Positions 1 to 13,495 are shown, counted from the first letter of the stretch. The stretch is 64,000 nt of DNA from Larix kaempferi (GCA_027924585.1 BSBM01000096.1:4897501-4961500), one strand, 5' to 3'. Numbers and translations: made by a program. Notes: generated from the letters alone by a model not told the origin.

Positions 1-3000
1 TTATACATTCATTTACATCCTACAACATTTTTCTTTGGTGGAAGAGGTATACATTTCCAAATATGATTCTAAATTAAAAATTTGCATTCATCTCCCTTAA
101 CATATTCTCACCTTTACATAACACGGCCTTCTTAATATGGCTAAGGATTACATCTAGCCATGACGTATAGCAACATAATATCAAAGTTAGCTTGTTGCTT
201 TGAGATTGAGTTTTTTGAATATATAAAACATTGTCAAACAAAATAATAATTAAATGTGTAAATGAAGTATCTTAAGGATACTCTACAAATACTACCTCAT
301 CATTATACTATACGAATATAAAACCAAGGGGAAATAACCTTGAATTGCAAGGAACAAAATATTGGTGATTACTTTTTAAACACTAACATGGTTTGTCCGC
401 TAGGAGTTTCTTTTTATATTGTTAAATGTTATTTGTGTAGTTTATTATGTGTCTTTCACCAGTTTGACATGTTGATATTGGTGTGCACAACTCTAAACCA
501 TGACCGAGGTATGTCATAGTTTCTATTTACTAGTGATTCATGAACATAGTTGGAATTGTGGGTAAGCCTTTCAACTATTTTCTTTTATTTTTATTTTTTA
601 TTTTTGTATCAAATGGTGGGTAAGATTAACTCGCCAACGGGACAATTAAATTCCAATATAGAAGTATTGATTTGGGATTCTAAAATTATAAATTTAGGAG
701 TATTAACACCATTTCCGAGTTGTGTAGATATAGTACAAAACTTGAGAGCAAATTTATTGCCAAAAATTAATAAATTTATTTAATCTACTAGTGGATTATG
801 ATATTTTAGGTTTAAATTTGTAAGTATTTTTTTAAGAAATAATTTTGAAATTTAATTTATGATTATTAATTATATTTAATTTAGATATTGAGATGATACA
901 GTCAATTGGGTGAAGTTCGAGTGGTTGAGAGGAAAGGTCTATCTTAGGATTCATTTGAAATTGTAAATGCAAACCTTGCTAGACAATGGCCTATGTGGTA
1001 GGATACATCATGGCTAGATATAAGTGAAATATCTAACAAATATTTATTCAACTACATTGTTTGATAATTTTTCACCTTTAGCATTGGAGATAGTTTGGGG
1101 CCCATGTCCTTGAAGTGATATGGCAAGCGAGTTGCATGTCATGGAAAAATCAAATGAAGCATTTATTAAATGAATGGTCTAATCTATTGGAATTGTCAGT
1201 AGGGTATTTTTAGGGGTGAAATTTTGCTAATAGACTATTTTTGGCCTTTTTTTCAAAAAATAAATTTGATAATTGGCCCTTTTTACTTTAAAAAATCCAC
1301 TATATTTACATAAAATATTTTCTCGCCAAAATTTACATGTTTAAGTAGTAAATTGTATGTTTCTTCATTTAATATTTTCCAACATATCTATATGTATGAT
1401 TTTTTAAAGCCAAAATAATTGCCTAGAATTAACTATACCTAGGTATAATATTTGGGAATTTGTCATGATGTAATAATCTTAGGACATCCCTCTTCCACTC
1501 ATTTCATTGCCATGAAAGGGTGCATGTTAACTAACTTTTGAAAAAAAAAAATTCATGGTGAAACACTTCAAAAAACTACATCAATAATTCAGAACTATGA
1601 AACAATACCCTCATAGTGGGTGGCCTGCAAATCAAGTTTGGTCCCATAATGCTATTCATTAGGAAATTTAATAGTTGATCAAATTGATTTCATTTAGGTC
1701 CAACTCATCCTAGAAACACATAGTCCAATTGTGTTGTTGGTTTTGTGAAGAGAAAACAACATCAACGATGTCAACTAGTCATTAGTCAAGAACAAACTCT
1801 TTCAATTAAGTGTTGACCCACCACAACTCAGGACATATGTTCCTTAGTCAACCCCACCCCATCTCAAGATACTGCTCCGATTGATGTGTTTATTGAATCA
1901 ATGAAAATGTATATTCAATATTGCTAAGGTAAGATGTTTTCCATCCTTTTGTTTATTGCACAAACTTAAGTTTTCCTTGGTGTTAAAGGTCATGCAATTC
2001 ACATATAGTTTTATGTACTTATGTTTGTTGAACCCTAAACTTTTTTGGCATTACATGTCATGCAATGCAAATGGCTATGATTTCATGTTTTTTTATCAAC
2101 ACATTGTCCATACTTGCCTAGTAATTTCCATTAGAAACATCTAAACTATAAACTATGAAACAATAGAACATTAGTAAAATAATAACATAATAAAATGCTA
2201 AAGTAATAACATAATCAAACAAAACACATAAAAAAATATAAATAAATAAAAAACCAAAAAATATAAGTACCGAACCTTTCAACTTCCCGCGACCCACATT
2301 TCAGTTTCTGCACCATTTACATAGCCTCCCGCTTGTGCACTACCCAGTTCTGAGCAGGGAAGTTTGGAGTTGATCAATACTAGGGTTTATAACTTAGACA
2401 ATGAGCCTGTTTAGTCCATTTGGTTTTGTTCCTCATCGACTCAAGACGCAGGCGTGGTTGGCCTGGAGACAAGTCCTGTGGTGATGCCGTTATGTTTTGG
2501 AAGCTTTCAAGGGGTTGTTTTGGTTAAGGGAAGCACTAGTGTGTGTGGAAGAAGGAGTTGAGGTATTGAATGATAATCTACTTATTTTTCTAATTGTGGG
2601 AGCAACGTTTTGAATAGCTTGGAAGGAGGGTGTTTGGTTCGATCTGTCGGGTCAACGACTCCAGGTTATCCTAAGGTTGCATAGGGGATTAGTGCTCTGG
2701 GTGTAGTTTGTGAGAAGCATCATCGCACACTCGTCCAATGACCTGAGGTAGTTCTTGAGCAGATCAACATATCGTGAGAAGGCTCACCACACGTAGAGCA
2801 ACTTTGAGAGGGGCCAATGCCTCCGAAATCCGTGAGTACCGAGCCCTGGGTTTATTAATCTATGCTTTCATATGGGTAAATTGTATATGCTAGGGTAAAT
2901 TGAATATATGATTTTGATTTTATAACTCCATTAAATTTGGCATCCTTCCCCCTTTAGTTCCAAACACTGAGCAGATGCTGCGCTACATTGCCACATGACG

Positions 3001-4193
3001 GAGCCAGTGTAGCCATGCCACGCCATTGATGAGGTTTTAGGCATTTGCAACACATTTACCTTAGAAAGAGATACCTAGGAGGGAGGAATTGGTATTGCTC
3101 CCTAAGGTGGAATCACAAGTAGATGAACCTCAATATGATACCAAGGACAAGTGTGATACCTTTTTTATTCTCACAATTTCCAATTTTTGCGTTTTGTACC
3201 CAAAATATGGTGAGGTGATATCTCAATTGAATTATTGTGTTGGTGATTTGATTATAAACAGTCCATTGGGTACATTTAATATTAGCACAAGCGTATACCA
3301 TAAGCACTTCATGTATTTAAACCCAGTTCTAATATGCATCCAAAGGTTGTTGCGAATTTCAGGTTCCAAGTGTTGTGATGTAAGATGTATATATATCTAA
3401 CTTACACAAGTAGTCAGTGTGTCAAATATTGGAACCTTAAGATGTGCAACCTCGAACATGAAAGAATCCCTAGAATCCCAATTATTATTTTTTGGTTTAA
3501 ACACCCCTTTATTGTGGATTCCATGGTTGAGGGGTGTCTGTTCCCTACAATTTACCCTGGACGAGTTCTTGTCCTTATCCATTGATATTTGAAGCATCCA
3601 TGGCCTGTCAAAGGCATTCACATTTTACATGGTCTTGTATGAGGTATTTAATTGTGTTGGAAACATGAATGCCACAACATGTCTTTTAGGGGTTTTCATT
3701 CCTTATCTGAGAACTGTAAGTTCTTTGATTTAATCACTTTACCACAAAAAACTTTAATACTTGCATTGCTTTTCAATTATTTTTAGGTTTTACAACTCAG
3801 TCTAGATTCATGTTTTCTTTTCTTTTCTTTCTCAGAAAAAAGTCACAATTTAATTAATATATCAACATAATTGCATTTCACAAATGCATTTTGAAAAACT
3901 CATTCCATCAATCCCAGTGAAGGGAGAAACTATGGAAATGCTCAGTTAGGACCTTCTCTATCAAAATACAGTCTATTTGGATTGTATATTTTGAAAGCTT
4001 GTCCAAATAACAAACTTTCAAATTCTGGTCAAATTGTGGAGTGTAGGAAAGAGTCCTCTACCAAGAGATTCCATGAGAAATGTTAAAATCATAGTTGGTA
4101 TTTTATCCTCTATCATTAATCCTAACATACTTAATCCTTTCCATGTTTTTATTTTCCACTAATGAATTAAATTCTTTGAATTTCCCAAATGCT
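1..4193. other. AT-rich sequence without a recognisable gene
   Basis: No open frame here resembles a known family and no LTR or TIR pair was seen. Bases 2280-2870 are noticeably more GC-rich than the surroundings, with no sustained reading frame; this could be an eroded repeat. Short open frames such as 3089-3400 have no domain or motif I recognise. Confidence 0.5.
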
Positions 4194-5029
4194 TCATCCT
4201 TGGGTTGAAGTGTGTATATCCAAAGGACTCTTGATAATGTTTCCCCAACACCCACCATTCATAGAAACCACTAGGGAAATCAATTTGTGAAGAAGAGCAA
4301 TGTGCAAATGTCTCATATGCTGCAAAACAATATTTGTATGCCCCAAATGTTCATCCCATAGCATGCCAATGTCGCCAACATTGGCTAACATAGAAACAAA
4401 TCCTTGCATTTCAAGTACAAAGTCTTTCCCACAAATCCCTGAAGCAACCACTTTAAATCCAGCATTCACGTCCTTTTAAACCAATTGATTCAACTTAAAG
4501 GTGACCTTCTTGTTGGTGTGCGTGATTAAAAAATAGATGAAAGATTTGACCTAACACCTAGAATATGTATTATGAAGGACATCTCTAGACCAGATGGTAT
4601 TGATGATAACATCACCACATTCTAAAATTCATAAGGTTGATTTATCACCAATGACCACTCTCTCCATTATGCATTGTGAGAGGATCTAGCAATATCTTCA
4701 AGCATTCGCTTGTCACAACTTGTTTGTTTCCCAAACTCTTTAATCTTTTGAAGACCGGAAATACAAGATGTGAAGGTGTGGCCTTCTTTATGACAAAAAT
4801 TGTATGTGGGGGTTTTCTCCTTTATACTTCTTCAACTCATGCTAAGAAGATTAAGAGATAGATTTTGAAGCTTGACCTCAGTAGGTGGTTCTCCCATATT
4901 CCTCAATGTGACTTGATGGTAGAGAATATTAGATAAAACGTCCTCAAGAGAGGGGCCTTTTCCAAGGACTATGTGGCATTTGCAATATAAATTATTTTTA
5001 TGCCTGTACAAAAACCTTCTATTTGGCAT
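4194..5029 (-). pseudogene. possible gag-like relic with one zinc-knuckle trace
   Basis: The minus strand has long readable stretches at 5029-4832, then about 4860-4680 and 4469-4194, separated by stops. Near 4800-4760 the translation contains NFCHKEGHTFTSC preceded by Y. This fits a CX2CX4HX4C zinc knuckle with the first Cys changed to Tyr (TGC to TAC), which suggests a nucleocapsid-like remnant. No protease, RT or integrase motif follows. The rest is unrecognised; it could instead be a host-gene fragment. There is no start codon or promoter to support an active gene. Confidence 0.28.
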
Positions 5030-5265
5030 AAAATTAACTATTGTGAGATGGATTCTTCAATCCTCACATATTTATTATCTATCTTGTTAGTTTCCTAGAA
5101 GAGCATAATTTTACATATTGTATTATCTCTTACATTAGTACTTGTTGACCAAATACAATGGGGCTTGGGGCTTCCCTATTGTTCCTTGGAAATTTTCAAT
5201 TATGCCTAAGGATGAGGGATGTCTAGGATTGATTGATACTACCACTTAGTAATTGAAGAAGTAGA

Positions 5266-6749
5266 TGTTGGGCCCTGGAAATGCCCCTTTTTGACCATAC
5301 CTATTACAACATTTTTCTCTATTACACCCTACTTTCATAAACCATATACATGCCTTTTCCAAGATCAATTAGCAGTCTTGACAAGGTATAATTCATTATT
5401 GTTTCATTTAATTAAATGCCTAAGATTGTTATGGTTATGAATTCTAGCCTTCGATTTATGCTAACCTGTGTTGATTTCACTAAGTTAAGATCAAAGCACA
5501 GGTGTATCAGTCACAATGACCTGGGAAAGAATCATACGTGTTGCCAGTTGTAACTCTTCTGATTTGATTCCTCATATTTCAAGGGACAGTGCATCTCTCC
5601 ACGTGAAGCTGTAACAGGTCGCTGGAATAGAACATAGCTGCGACAGACAGGATGCCTCCCAATTTGTTAAACTGTTGATCCATTGAATGCCACTGTAACA
5701 ACATCCTTCATGATTAATGACCTCATTCATTATGGCTGTAACAGTTTAGATGTAACTCTGCAGCACGAAGATAAGAGATCTTCATTGTTGCACGAAGTTA
5801 GTGGATCACGAACTGTATTTTGCATGTATAAATATGGGAAGGCTTTCAAATTCTGGGGTTGTAATTATCATTTTGTACGGGCTGTAACATAGAACTGAGA
5901 CTGTGAATTACCATCTTTAATGAAGAGCAGAGTTACTTCCATTTTTGTGTCTTAATTCGTGGTAGTTCACGACATCTATATTAGAAGGCCAGGGTCCCGC
6001 CTTATCACAGAGATTGTCGAGTTAAATAGGTAGATGAAATTATTTATTTCCTGTTGTGTGTTTGTGGAATTGCATTAGGCGTATTTCTGATAGCTGCAAC
6101 AGAGATTTATAATTGCATTCTTTATTGGTAGTTTATTCTTTGCATTATGAATAGATGCAACTGCGTGGTGTGACAATCGAATGTGTAGGTTAGTGTTAAT
6201 TATGCATGTGTGTTCAATAGCTATTACAACCAAGCTCATATTCCATTCTTTTCAGTCATTTATGCTTCTTAGGATTTCCAATGGTTATCAATTTATAGTT
6301 CAGGCTTATTTCTTAATTCTGGTTGCTGTTGTATCTTTAATTGAATTCATAGATTAGGAAGATTATGGTTGAGTTACAGTAGTTGCTGGATGAATCATTT
6401 TGGTAAATATTGAATACTGTAGTTTGATAATTATAGGATTTAACTTCTTGCAAAAGTAATCTAGTTCATTTCTATTCTTAGATCAGTAACTGCTAGGTTG
6501 ATTTCTGTAGGAAAGTAGCTGCACTTTGAATTCCTAGATGTATGAGTTAGATTAGTTTTCTTTATGGAATAATTTTGGTTGAGAAGATAGGTAGGATTAT
6601 TATCTCTATTCACTTGATCAACTACTGGAAATTTGTATTCATAGATTGTGCTTATTGCCATTGAAATAAAAGATGTCCTCGAGTTTGACAATTTATATTG
6701 AGCATCTTGTGTGTTAGTTGTAATTAATTGACATATAGGGTGACCAAAA
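5266..6749 (+). repeat. E1 5' LTR
   Basis: 1484 bp starting TGTTGGGCCC and matched along its whole length by 15942-17426. It contains a TATAAATA box at 5827-5834. The 5' LTR now ends in AA where the 3' copy ends in CA, by alignment of GTGACCAAAA with GTGACCAACA. Confidence 0.93.
5827..5834 (+). promoter_or_regulatory. TATA box of the E1 5' LTR
   Basis: TATAAATA followed by TGGG, about 560 bp into the LTR. The same TATAAATATGGG block is kept in the related solo LTR at 58942-58953, supporting a role as the core promoter. In the 3' LTR of E1 the box has decayed to GATAAATA. Confidence 0.6.
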
Positions 6750-6752
6750 GTT

Positions 6753-6770
6753 TGGCGTCGTTGTCGGGGA
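6753..6770 (+). other. E1 primer binding site (tRNA-Asp type)
   Basis: TGGCGTCGTTGTCGGGGA lies three bases after the 5' LTR. It matches the complement of the 3' end of plant tRNA-Asp (TGGCGCCGTTGCCGGGGA) at 16 of 18 positions. Both mismatches are C-to-T changes, and the first is in a CG. A tRNA-Asp primer is usual for Athila-type elements. Confidence 0.85.
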
Positions 6771-6841
6771 TGGTAATTGATAGACATAGTTAGTAGTTTG
6801 TTTTGTTTGATTTCATTTCAGTTTAATCATTTACAACATGC

Positions 6842-8941
6842 ATGAATACAAGAAAAACAAATCGGGAACCCCCTTTGAATACTAACACTGCAGGTGGAAG
6901 AGGTCGAGGTTGTAATGCAGGTCTAGGAAGATCAACATTTATTGACGACATAATTGCTAAAGTTGATTCTTCTACCAGACCACCACAGTCATCTATAGGA
7001 AGAGGAAATTCTGTTCCTCCCAATCTTGAGAATTCAACATCAACTGTGGAGAATACAACGGGACCATCCACTCCCATTGCAGAAAAGAAACCTCCTGAAG
7101 AGAAGGGAAGCGTCATGGGTGTACCAGATAGAGAGGAGATTTATCATATCAATGGAACCAGATTTACTAAAGAAGTGTGGTTGGATACTCTTCGAGAAGT
7201 AGAGGAAGAGAGAAGGCGAGAAGAAGAGAGGAGGAGAGAAGAAGAAGAAAGAGCAGAAGAAGAACGCATAAAGGAAGCCATTATATTTTGGACTAAATAT
7301 ATGGCTAATAGAGAACAGGAAGGCAAGAATGAACATAGGGAGAACCAGGAAGAAGAAGTGGAAGATAATCATCTTGGTAATACCGTGGATACATTAGAAT
7401 TCCCTATCCTCCAGACACCTGGAGCAGCTCCTATGAAAAGCATATCACCATCAGTTCTCCCGAATTTCCATGGTAAGTCTTCTGAAGATCCTGATGAATT
7501 TCTTTTTGAGTTTGATATCCTCTGTCGCATCTATGACTATACCTCTAGTGCTCATAAGCTGAAACTATTCCCATCCACCTTGAAAGGAAATGCTCTGCGC
7601 TGGTTCATGAGTCTAGGTCGTGAGACCATTACTACTTGGGACCAATTGAAACACACCTTTATTTATAAATATCAAGAATATTGTAGGACCAGGGATAGAA
7701 AGGAAGAGTTTTTTAAAATGGTTCAGAAGGAAGAGGAGATCTTGGAAGACTTTGTGGAAAGATTGCTGTACATTTTACAAAGGCGTGGACACACTGAGAT
7801 TGGAAAAGATGTACTTAATATTATTTTGCTACGAGGAATTAGGGAAGGTTGCCTTGATATGTTGAATTTGTTGGGGAAAGGGGACATATCAAAAGAACCC
7901 TTCGAGAAGATCGTTGAATTATGTCAAAGGTACTCAAGGGGATCCTCTAGAACTAACAAACGAGACAAGGATCGAGATCAGGATGTCTTCACTAGGACAC
8001 AAAAGTCAACTAGTGGAGGAGCCACTCGAGCAGAGATAGGAAACTTGCTGGATAATTTTAAAACTAATATGATGAGCTCCATTTCCTCAGAGTTAGATGT
8101 CTTGAGAGAAAAATAGAGAAAAGTAGTAGAAGATCTTACACTCGGTGTATTCTGTCCCAAATGTAGGAAAAAGCACCCACTGAAGGAATGCCCGCTGGAC
8201 AAAGTAGAAATATGTAGAATATGTGAGTTGGAGCATGACACCAAGGAATGTCCCTCACTACATAAGGTCAAAGCAGTTCTGCAGGAATCCACTTCAGATG
8301 TGGAACAAGCTTACTTCATTGCACAGAAGAAACCGTGGCAGCCTCGCAATCAAGGTATGAATCAGGACCCATCATTTTTTATGAATAATATGAATGGGAC
8401 GAATAATATGAATACACAATTCCCTTCACATTATTCTAATAATCAGTGGCATCCATCTCAGAACCCAATGTAAAATCCTAATTCTTGGACACCATGGTCG
8501 CAATAGTCAAACAATCAAGCTCCCTGGAATTCCAACTGGAGAAATTCTTACCAAGGAAATAACTTTCCCCATCACTAGACTTAGTATCAACAGTACCCTC
8601 CTCAACAGTATCCTCACCAACAATACCAACATCCACAGCTGCAATTCCAAAACAATTCTGCACCTATGAATGCAACATTTCGACCACAGCTACCTCCACA
8701 ACCTAACCCAAACCCGAACAATAAATCATTCCATCAGTTTGAGACTACCAACATGCCTACGTATTCCATTTCCCAAGTTCCCTGCAACGATATACAATTA
8801 CGATCAAAGAGGGTAGTGGAACCCATCATCACTGAGGATGTTCCATCCCTAATGACTGAAACTGGAGTGAATCAACACTATGAGAATATAGTTCATTAAG
8901 CAATCCCCATTATTGAGGATGTTGACATTCCTACCGAAATA
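6842..8941 (+). pseudogene. E1 gag (capsid and nucleocapsid), broken
   Basis: The frame starts at ATG 6842 and is open for 424 codons to a TAG at 8114. It continues in the same frame past stops at 8471, about 8506, 8576, 8582 and 8897. Residues about 118-145 are a Glu/Arg-rich coiled-coil-like stretch. A retrotransposon capsid domain starts near residue 206 (LPNFHGKSSEDPDEF) and carries ALRWFMSL. After the first stop come two zinc knuckles, CPKCRKKHPLKEC and CRICELEHDTKEC, both CX2CX3HX4C, the spacing seen in Athila gag. A Pro/Gln/Asn-rich tail follows. Several stops are TAG or TAA where CAG or CAA fits the context. Gag would coat the element RNA in the cytoplasm; this copy cannot make the full protein. 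Confidence 0.85.
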
Positions 8942-10050
8942 GTGGCTGAAACACAGGAAGTAACACACGATGAAGCACAACCTACACAATTGATGAGAGA
9001 ACTGCCATACCCTGAACGATTGGCCCTGCAAAAAACAATGGAAAAACCTCGATTCAATCTCTTAGGGGAATTGAAAAATTTGTATGTTAAGATGCCACTA
9101 TTACAAGCCCTCCATGACGTGCCCATTTATGTTAAGACTGTTAGAGATTTGTGTGTCAAGAAACCAGGAAGAAAGCCTAGGGATCCTCCCACTGTCCACG
9201 TATTGGGAAATATTTCCAAATTGATAATGGGGAAGACTCTTGTGGAAAAATACGATGACCCTGGAAATCCTATTATGACAGTTCACATAGGAAACACACA
9301 AATCCCCAACATCTTGGTAGACTTAGGTGCAGCTAATAATGTTATGACCATAGAAATTGTGAAGAAACTTGGACTCACTAACCTGCGGCCTACCCTACCA
9401 TTTTGGAACTTGCTGACAGATCAACAATCAAGCCTGAGGGGATCCTAGATGACTTAGTAATCTCTGTTGACTCATGGGAATACCCTGCGAACTTCTTGGT
9501 GTTACAACCGAATTCTCAGTTGGGGGGACACCCATTGATCCTGGGAAGACCGTGCTTGGCCACAGTAGATGCCTGTATCAACTGTCGGTCAGGATCTATG
9601 ACCATCTCAGACGGGACTGAGATCAAAATCCTAACATTATACCCTGCAGCTCGACCAAGCACAAAAGTTGAAACTCCACTTTGGGTAGATTTGGAGGAGG
9701 AGGAAGGTGCTCAGCCATTATTAACGATATGGAGAGCCTTAATGTTTAAATATGAAGCAGAAGATGATACCATTAACAGTTTCATCAGTGAGCCCACGTT
9801 CATTAATAAGCATGTTTACCAGATTCTCGACAGTACATTTGATGAGAAAGAACAAGAAAATCTTATAGAAGAAACTCTAGTCAGTGATGCTAGTATAATT
9901 CCAATACTAAAAAATTTGAAAAGTGTTCCAGTAGAAATCGAGCTAGGGAAAACATTGAACATCAATCCAAACCTTGCACCCAGTGAGCTAAAACAGCTAA
10001 TCACTCTGCTGAAACAATGAAGAGGAGCTTTCGCTTGGGAGAACACATAC
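8942..10050 (+). pseudogene. E1 aspartic protease region of pol, frameshifted
   Basis: The same frame as gag continues from 8942 to 9448. The protease motif is ILVDLGAANNVM, with D-L-G-A at 9320-9331; Leu instead of Ser or Thr after Asp is common in Athila-type elements and not itself a defect. Near 9400 the reading frame changes by -1 (or +2), and the domain continues at 9403-10020 with the second conserved block HPLILGRPCLATVDA. A TGA at 10018 then interrupts the linker to RT; CGA would fit the context. The protease would cut the Gag-Pol polyprotein during particle maturation. Confidence 0.8.
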
Positions 10051-11505
10051 ATGAAAGGTATTCCTTCTAATCTGTGCACCCATAACATTTATATTAAGAG
10101 CGACTCCAGGCCTGTGTGTCAACCACAACGAAGGATGAACCCAAACCTAAGGGACATAGTGAAAGAGGAGATCCAAAAACTTTTCGAAGAAGGATTTATA
10201 TACCCGATTTCAGATAGTGAGTGGGTTTCTCCACTCGTGATTGTGCCAAAGAAGAATGGGAAATGGAGGGTCTGCATGGATTACAAAGAATTGAACAAAG
10301 CAACGCAGAAGGACCACTTTCCCTTACATTTTATCGATCAGGTCCTCGATACCTCGTCTAGGAAGAAGTATTTTTCGTTTCTAGATGGCTTTATTGGCTA
10401 TAACCAAATCCATATTGCTCTAGAAGACCAAGACAAAACCACTTTCACTTATCCCTGGGGTACTTTTGCATACCGGGTACTTCCTTTTGGGTTGTGTAAC
10501 GCACCAGCCACATTTCAGAGAGCACTGATTGGAATCTTTTCAGAGATGGTAAATGATTGCATGCATATTTTTATGGATGACTTTACTCCATATGGTGATA
10601 GTTATGAAGAAGCACTGAAAAATTTAGAAAAGGTCTTGAAACACTGTGAACAAAGCCAGCTCTATTTAAGCACTGAAAAGTGCCATATGATGATGAGCAA
10701 GGGCATAGTTCTGGGGCACTTCATCTCTTATGATGGTATCTAGGTAGATCCATCCAAAATCAAGGTAATTGAAAATATACCAACTCCTGGAACACAAAAA
10801 GATGTACGTAACTTCTTGGGGCATGCTGGCTATTACAAAAGGTTCATAGAAAAATTCTCCAAACTATCTTCTCCTTTTTTTACTTTGTTGATGAAGGATG
10901 CATAGTTTATTTGGAATGATGCATTCCAAACAGCATTTACTGAGCTAAAGAAAAGGCCGTCTACAACACCCATCTTACGAGGGCCCAACTGGGCTCTGCC
11001 TTTTCATATTTCTTCAGATGCTTCAGACATTGCCATTGGATTAGTTTTAGGACAGTGGGAAGGTAATGCTCCTTATGCAATTTATTACATTGGCAAGAAC
11101 TTATCTCCTACTGAACTCAACTATACTGTCACCGAGAAAGAATTCCTTGCCATAGTTTATGCCATCAACAAATTTAGACACTACATTACTGGATACTCCA
11201 CTTTTGTGCACACTGATCATTCTTCTATCAAATATTTAATGAATAAACCAATCATGAATGCTAGAGTTACTAGATGGATGTTACTGCTACAGGAATTTGA
11301 CATCACAATTATTGATAGACCAGGAAAGGAAAACATTATTGCAGATTTATTATCTCGACTTACTAACACTGATGACAATTTACCAATCGAAGATTCCTTC
11401 CCTGATGAAAATTTGTTTGTAGTATTAGTTCATTCCCCATGGTATGCAGATATTGCTAACTTTTTGGTTGTAGGTAAGCTCTCAGCACATTTGTCGAAGA
11501 GATAA
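10051..11505 (+). pseudogene. E1 reverse transcriptase and RNase H, with stops
   Basis: The frame is that of 9403-10020. RT blocks are clear: EEGFIYPISDSEWVSPLVIV near 10180, the palm motif FMDD at 10570-10581 (usual form Y/F-x-D-D), and VLPFGLCNAPATFQ before it. TAG stops at 10741 and 10903 interrupt the connection; CAG fits at 10741. RNase H follows with ISSDASDIAIG near 11010, TEKEFLAIVYAINKFRHYI, and HTDHSSIKYL near 11206. The open frame ends with TAA at 11503. This would be the enzyme that copies element RNA into DNA. The lineage is Ty3, non-chromovirus type. Confidence 0.88.
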
Positions 11506-12783
11506 AAAAGAAAAATCATACAACAGAGTGCTAGGTATTGTTGGATTGATGGACCTATTTTCTACACAGGGCTTCATTTAGAAATCAGAAGACATGTTAG
11601 AGAAGATGAAATTTTTAGTATCCTTCAAGCTTGCCATGATGAGCCCTGTGGGGGACATTTTGATGACAAAAGGACAGGTCATAAGGTCTTGAGAATGGGT
11701 TATTTTTGGCCCACATTGTTCAGGGATGCAAGGAAGTATGTTTAGGCATGTGATAGCTGCCAAAGGATGGGCCAACCCAACAGATTAGATGAAATGCCTT
11801 TGCAGCCACAGCTCGTGTTTGAACCATTTGATAGATGGGCTCTGGATTTCGTAGGGCCTATCAACCCTCCCTAAAAACAGAAAGTTCACATCTTGGTTTG
11901 CACAGATTACATGACCAAATGGGTGGAAGCTGTAGCCTTGGTTAAGGCTAATGATCAAGCTATGATTGATTTCCTGTATGAATTTTTTTTTACTCGGTTC
12001 GGAGTACCCAAGGAAACTATCATAGATGGTGGATCGCAATTTGTGTCTCACAAACTGGAAGTGCTATTACATAAATTTCATATTCAACACAAAATAACCT
12101 CGCCATATCATCCACAGGCCAATGGCCAAGTGGAGAGTTCAAACAAGGTCATCGAGGCTATTTTGATAAAGACAGTGAAAAGCCATCATAAAGATTGGGC
12201 TGAGAGACTTCCAGAGGCACTATGGTCCTATTGCACTACATGGCGTAACACCACTGGTTCCCCCCCCTATGAATTGGTGTATGGTAAGAATGTTGTTTTC
12301 CCAATTGAATTTGAAATCAAGACTTTGTAAACAACTGTAGAAGCAAATCTGGATTTATCAAAAGCACAGAGGAACCTATTGAATCAGCTTAACGAATTGG
12401 ATGAAAAGCACACAGCAACAGTAAATCGTACAACTTGAATCCAACAACAACGCTCTAAATGGCATGATAGATTCATAAAGAAGAAAGTCTTCCGGGAAGG
12501 AGACTAGGCTCTGTTATATGATTCACGGTTTAAGAGGGATTTCAAGGGCAAGCTATGCACTCGTTGGTTAGGACCTTATCAAATAGATCGATTATTTGAA
12601 AATGGAACAGTTTGTTTGATCACTATTGATGAAAACAAGACACCATTATTTGAAAATGGTCATCAGCTGCGACTGCATCACAAACCAATCTCAAAGGATG
12701 CTTTCGTTTCACATGTTGTAGCTAATCAAGAATATCAGTTAATGCCAGAGCAGGGATTTTTCTCAACCCCTGTGAATTTTTAA
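11506..12783 (+). pseudogene. E1 integrase, with stops
   Basis: The frame of RT continues past the TAA. A HHCC zinc region is visible (HDEPCGGHF ... CDSCQR near 11630-11765), with a TAG just before it. The catalytic core shows [11 protein letters not shown] near 11840, IDGGSQFVSH near 12020 and NGQVESSNKV near 12121, giving the D, D and E residues. A TAA follows NPP. The C-terminal part has stops at 12328 (TAA), near 12436 (TGA) and near 12505 (TAG), and ends with TAA at 12781. No chromodomain is present. An intact version would insert the element cDNA into chromosomes. Confidence 0.85.
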
Positions 12784-13040
12784 GAACTGCAATATCCACA
12801 TAATTTGTACATAAATAATTTGTTTTTCATTATGTATTTTATCTATTTTTTCATTTTGCACTTGATCGGGTTTGTTTTGAAGAATTGTGTGCAGGAATTA
12901 ATTGGAGGAACATCATTCATGACTGGGCTAGACGATTGCAAACACCTTACATTGTTTCCTGATATAATAAAGCTCTTTTGAAGAAGATGGATGATTTGTT
13001 AGTTTTCAGTAGCCAGCTAAAAAATCTGCCTGTTACTCAT

Positions 13041-13495
13041 TTTGCACAGCTGCGACTCCTTACCTTGCTCATTCTTCCAATTTTCGCAGTTGTAATCCCG
13101 CTATTTTCCATTCACTTCACTTTTCTAGTAGCTGCAACTCCGCTACTTTTGCTTATTTTTCCAAGTTTCGCAGCTACAACTCCATTATATTTATCCCCTT
13201 CGCTTTTTCTAGCAGCTGCAACACCGCTATTTTTGCCTATTCCTCCAAGTCTAGCAGTTGCGACTTCGCTATTTCCATTTCATTTTTTCCTTTGCCAGCA
13301 ATTGCGACTCCACTACTTTTTTCCTATTTCGCCAAGTTTAGCAGCTGCGACTCCACTACTTTTTTCCTATTCCGCCAAGTTTAGCAGCTGCGAATCCACT
13401 ATTCCCATTTCATTTTTTTCCTTTTCCAGCAGCTGCAACACCGCTATTCTTACCTTTTCTCCAAATTTTTGCAGCTAGAACTCTGCCATATTCCT
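13041..13495 (+). repeat. degenerate tandem repeat downstream of E1 integrase
   Basis: About ten copies of a unit of roughly 42-45 bp built on GCAGCTGCGACTCCACTA plus a pyrimidine-rich stretch ending CCAAGTTT. The best pair is adjacent at about 13304-13390. The array lies between integrase and the third ORF. One frame (12978-13478) is open through it and would give a low-complexity, hydrophobic peptide; I read that as a by-product of the repeat. Confidence 0.75.

Noticed and set aside
7040-7372. Minus-strand frames opposite E1 gag
   Set aside because: Reverse-strand shadow of the Glu/Arg-rich gag segment.
9320-9331. DLGA as an inactivating protease mutation
   Set aside because: D-L-G is common in Athila-type proteases, and E3 has DLGS too, so it is a lineage feature.
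12978-13478. 166-codon plus-strand open frame with hydrophobic repeats
   Set aside because: Produced by the 42-45-bp array in E1; low complexity and not in the pol or third-ORF frame.
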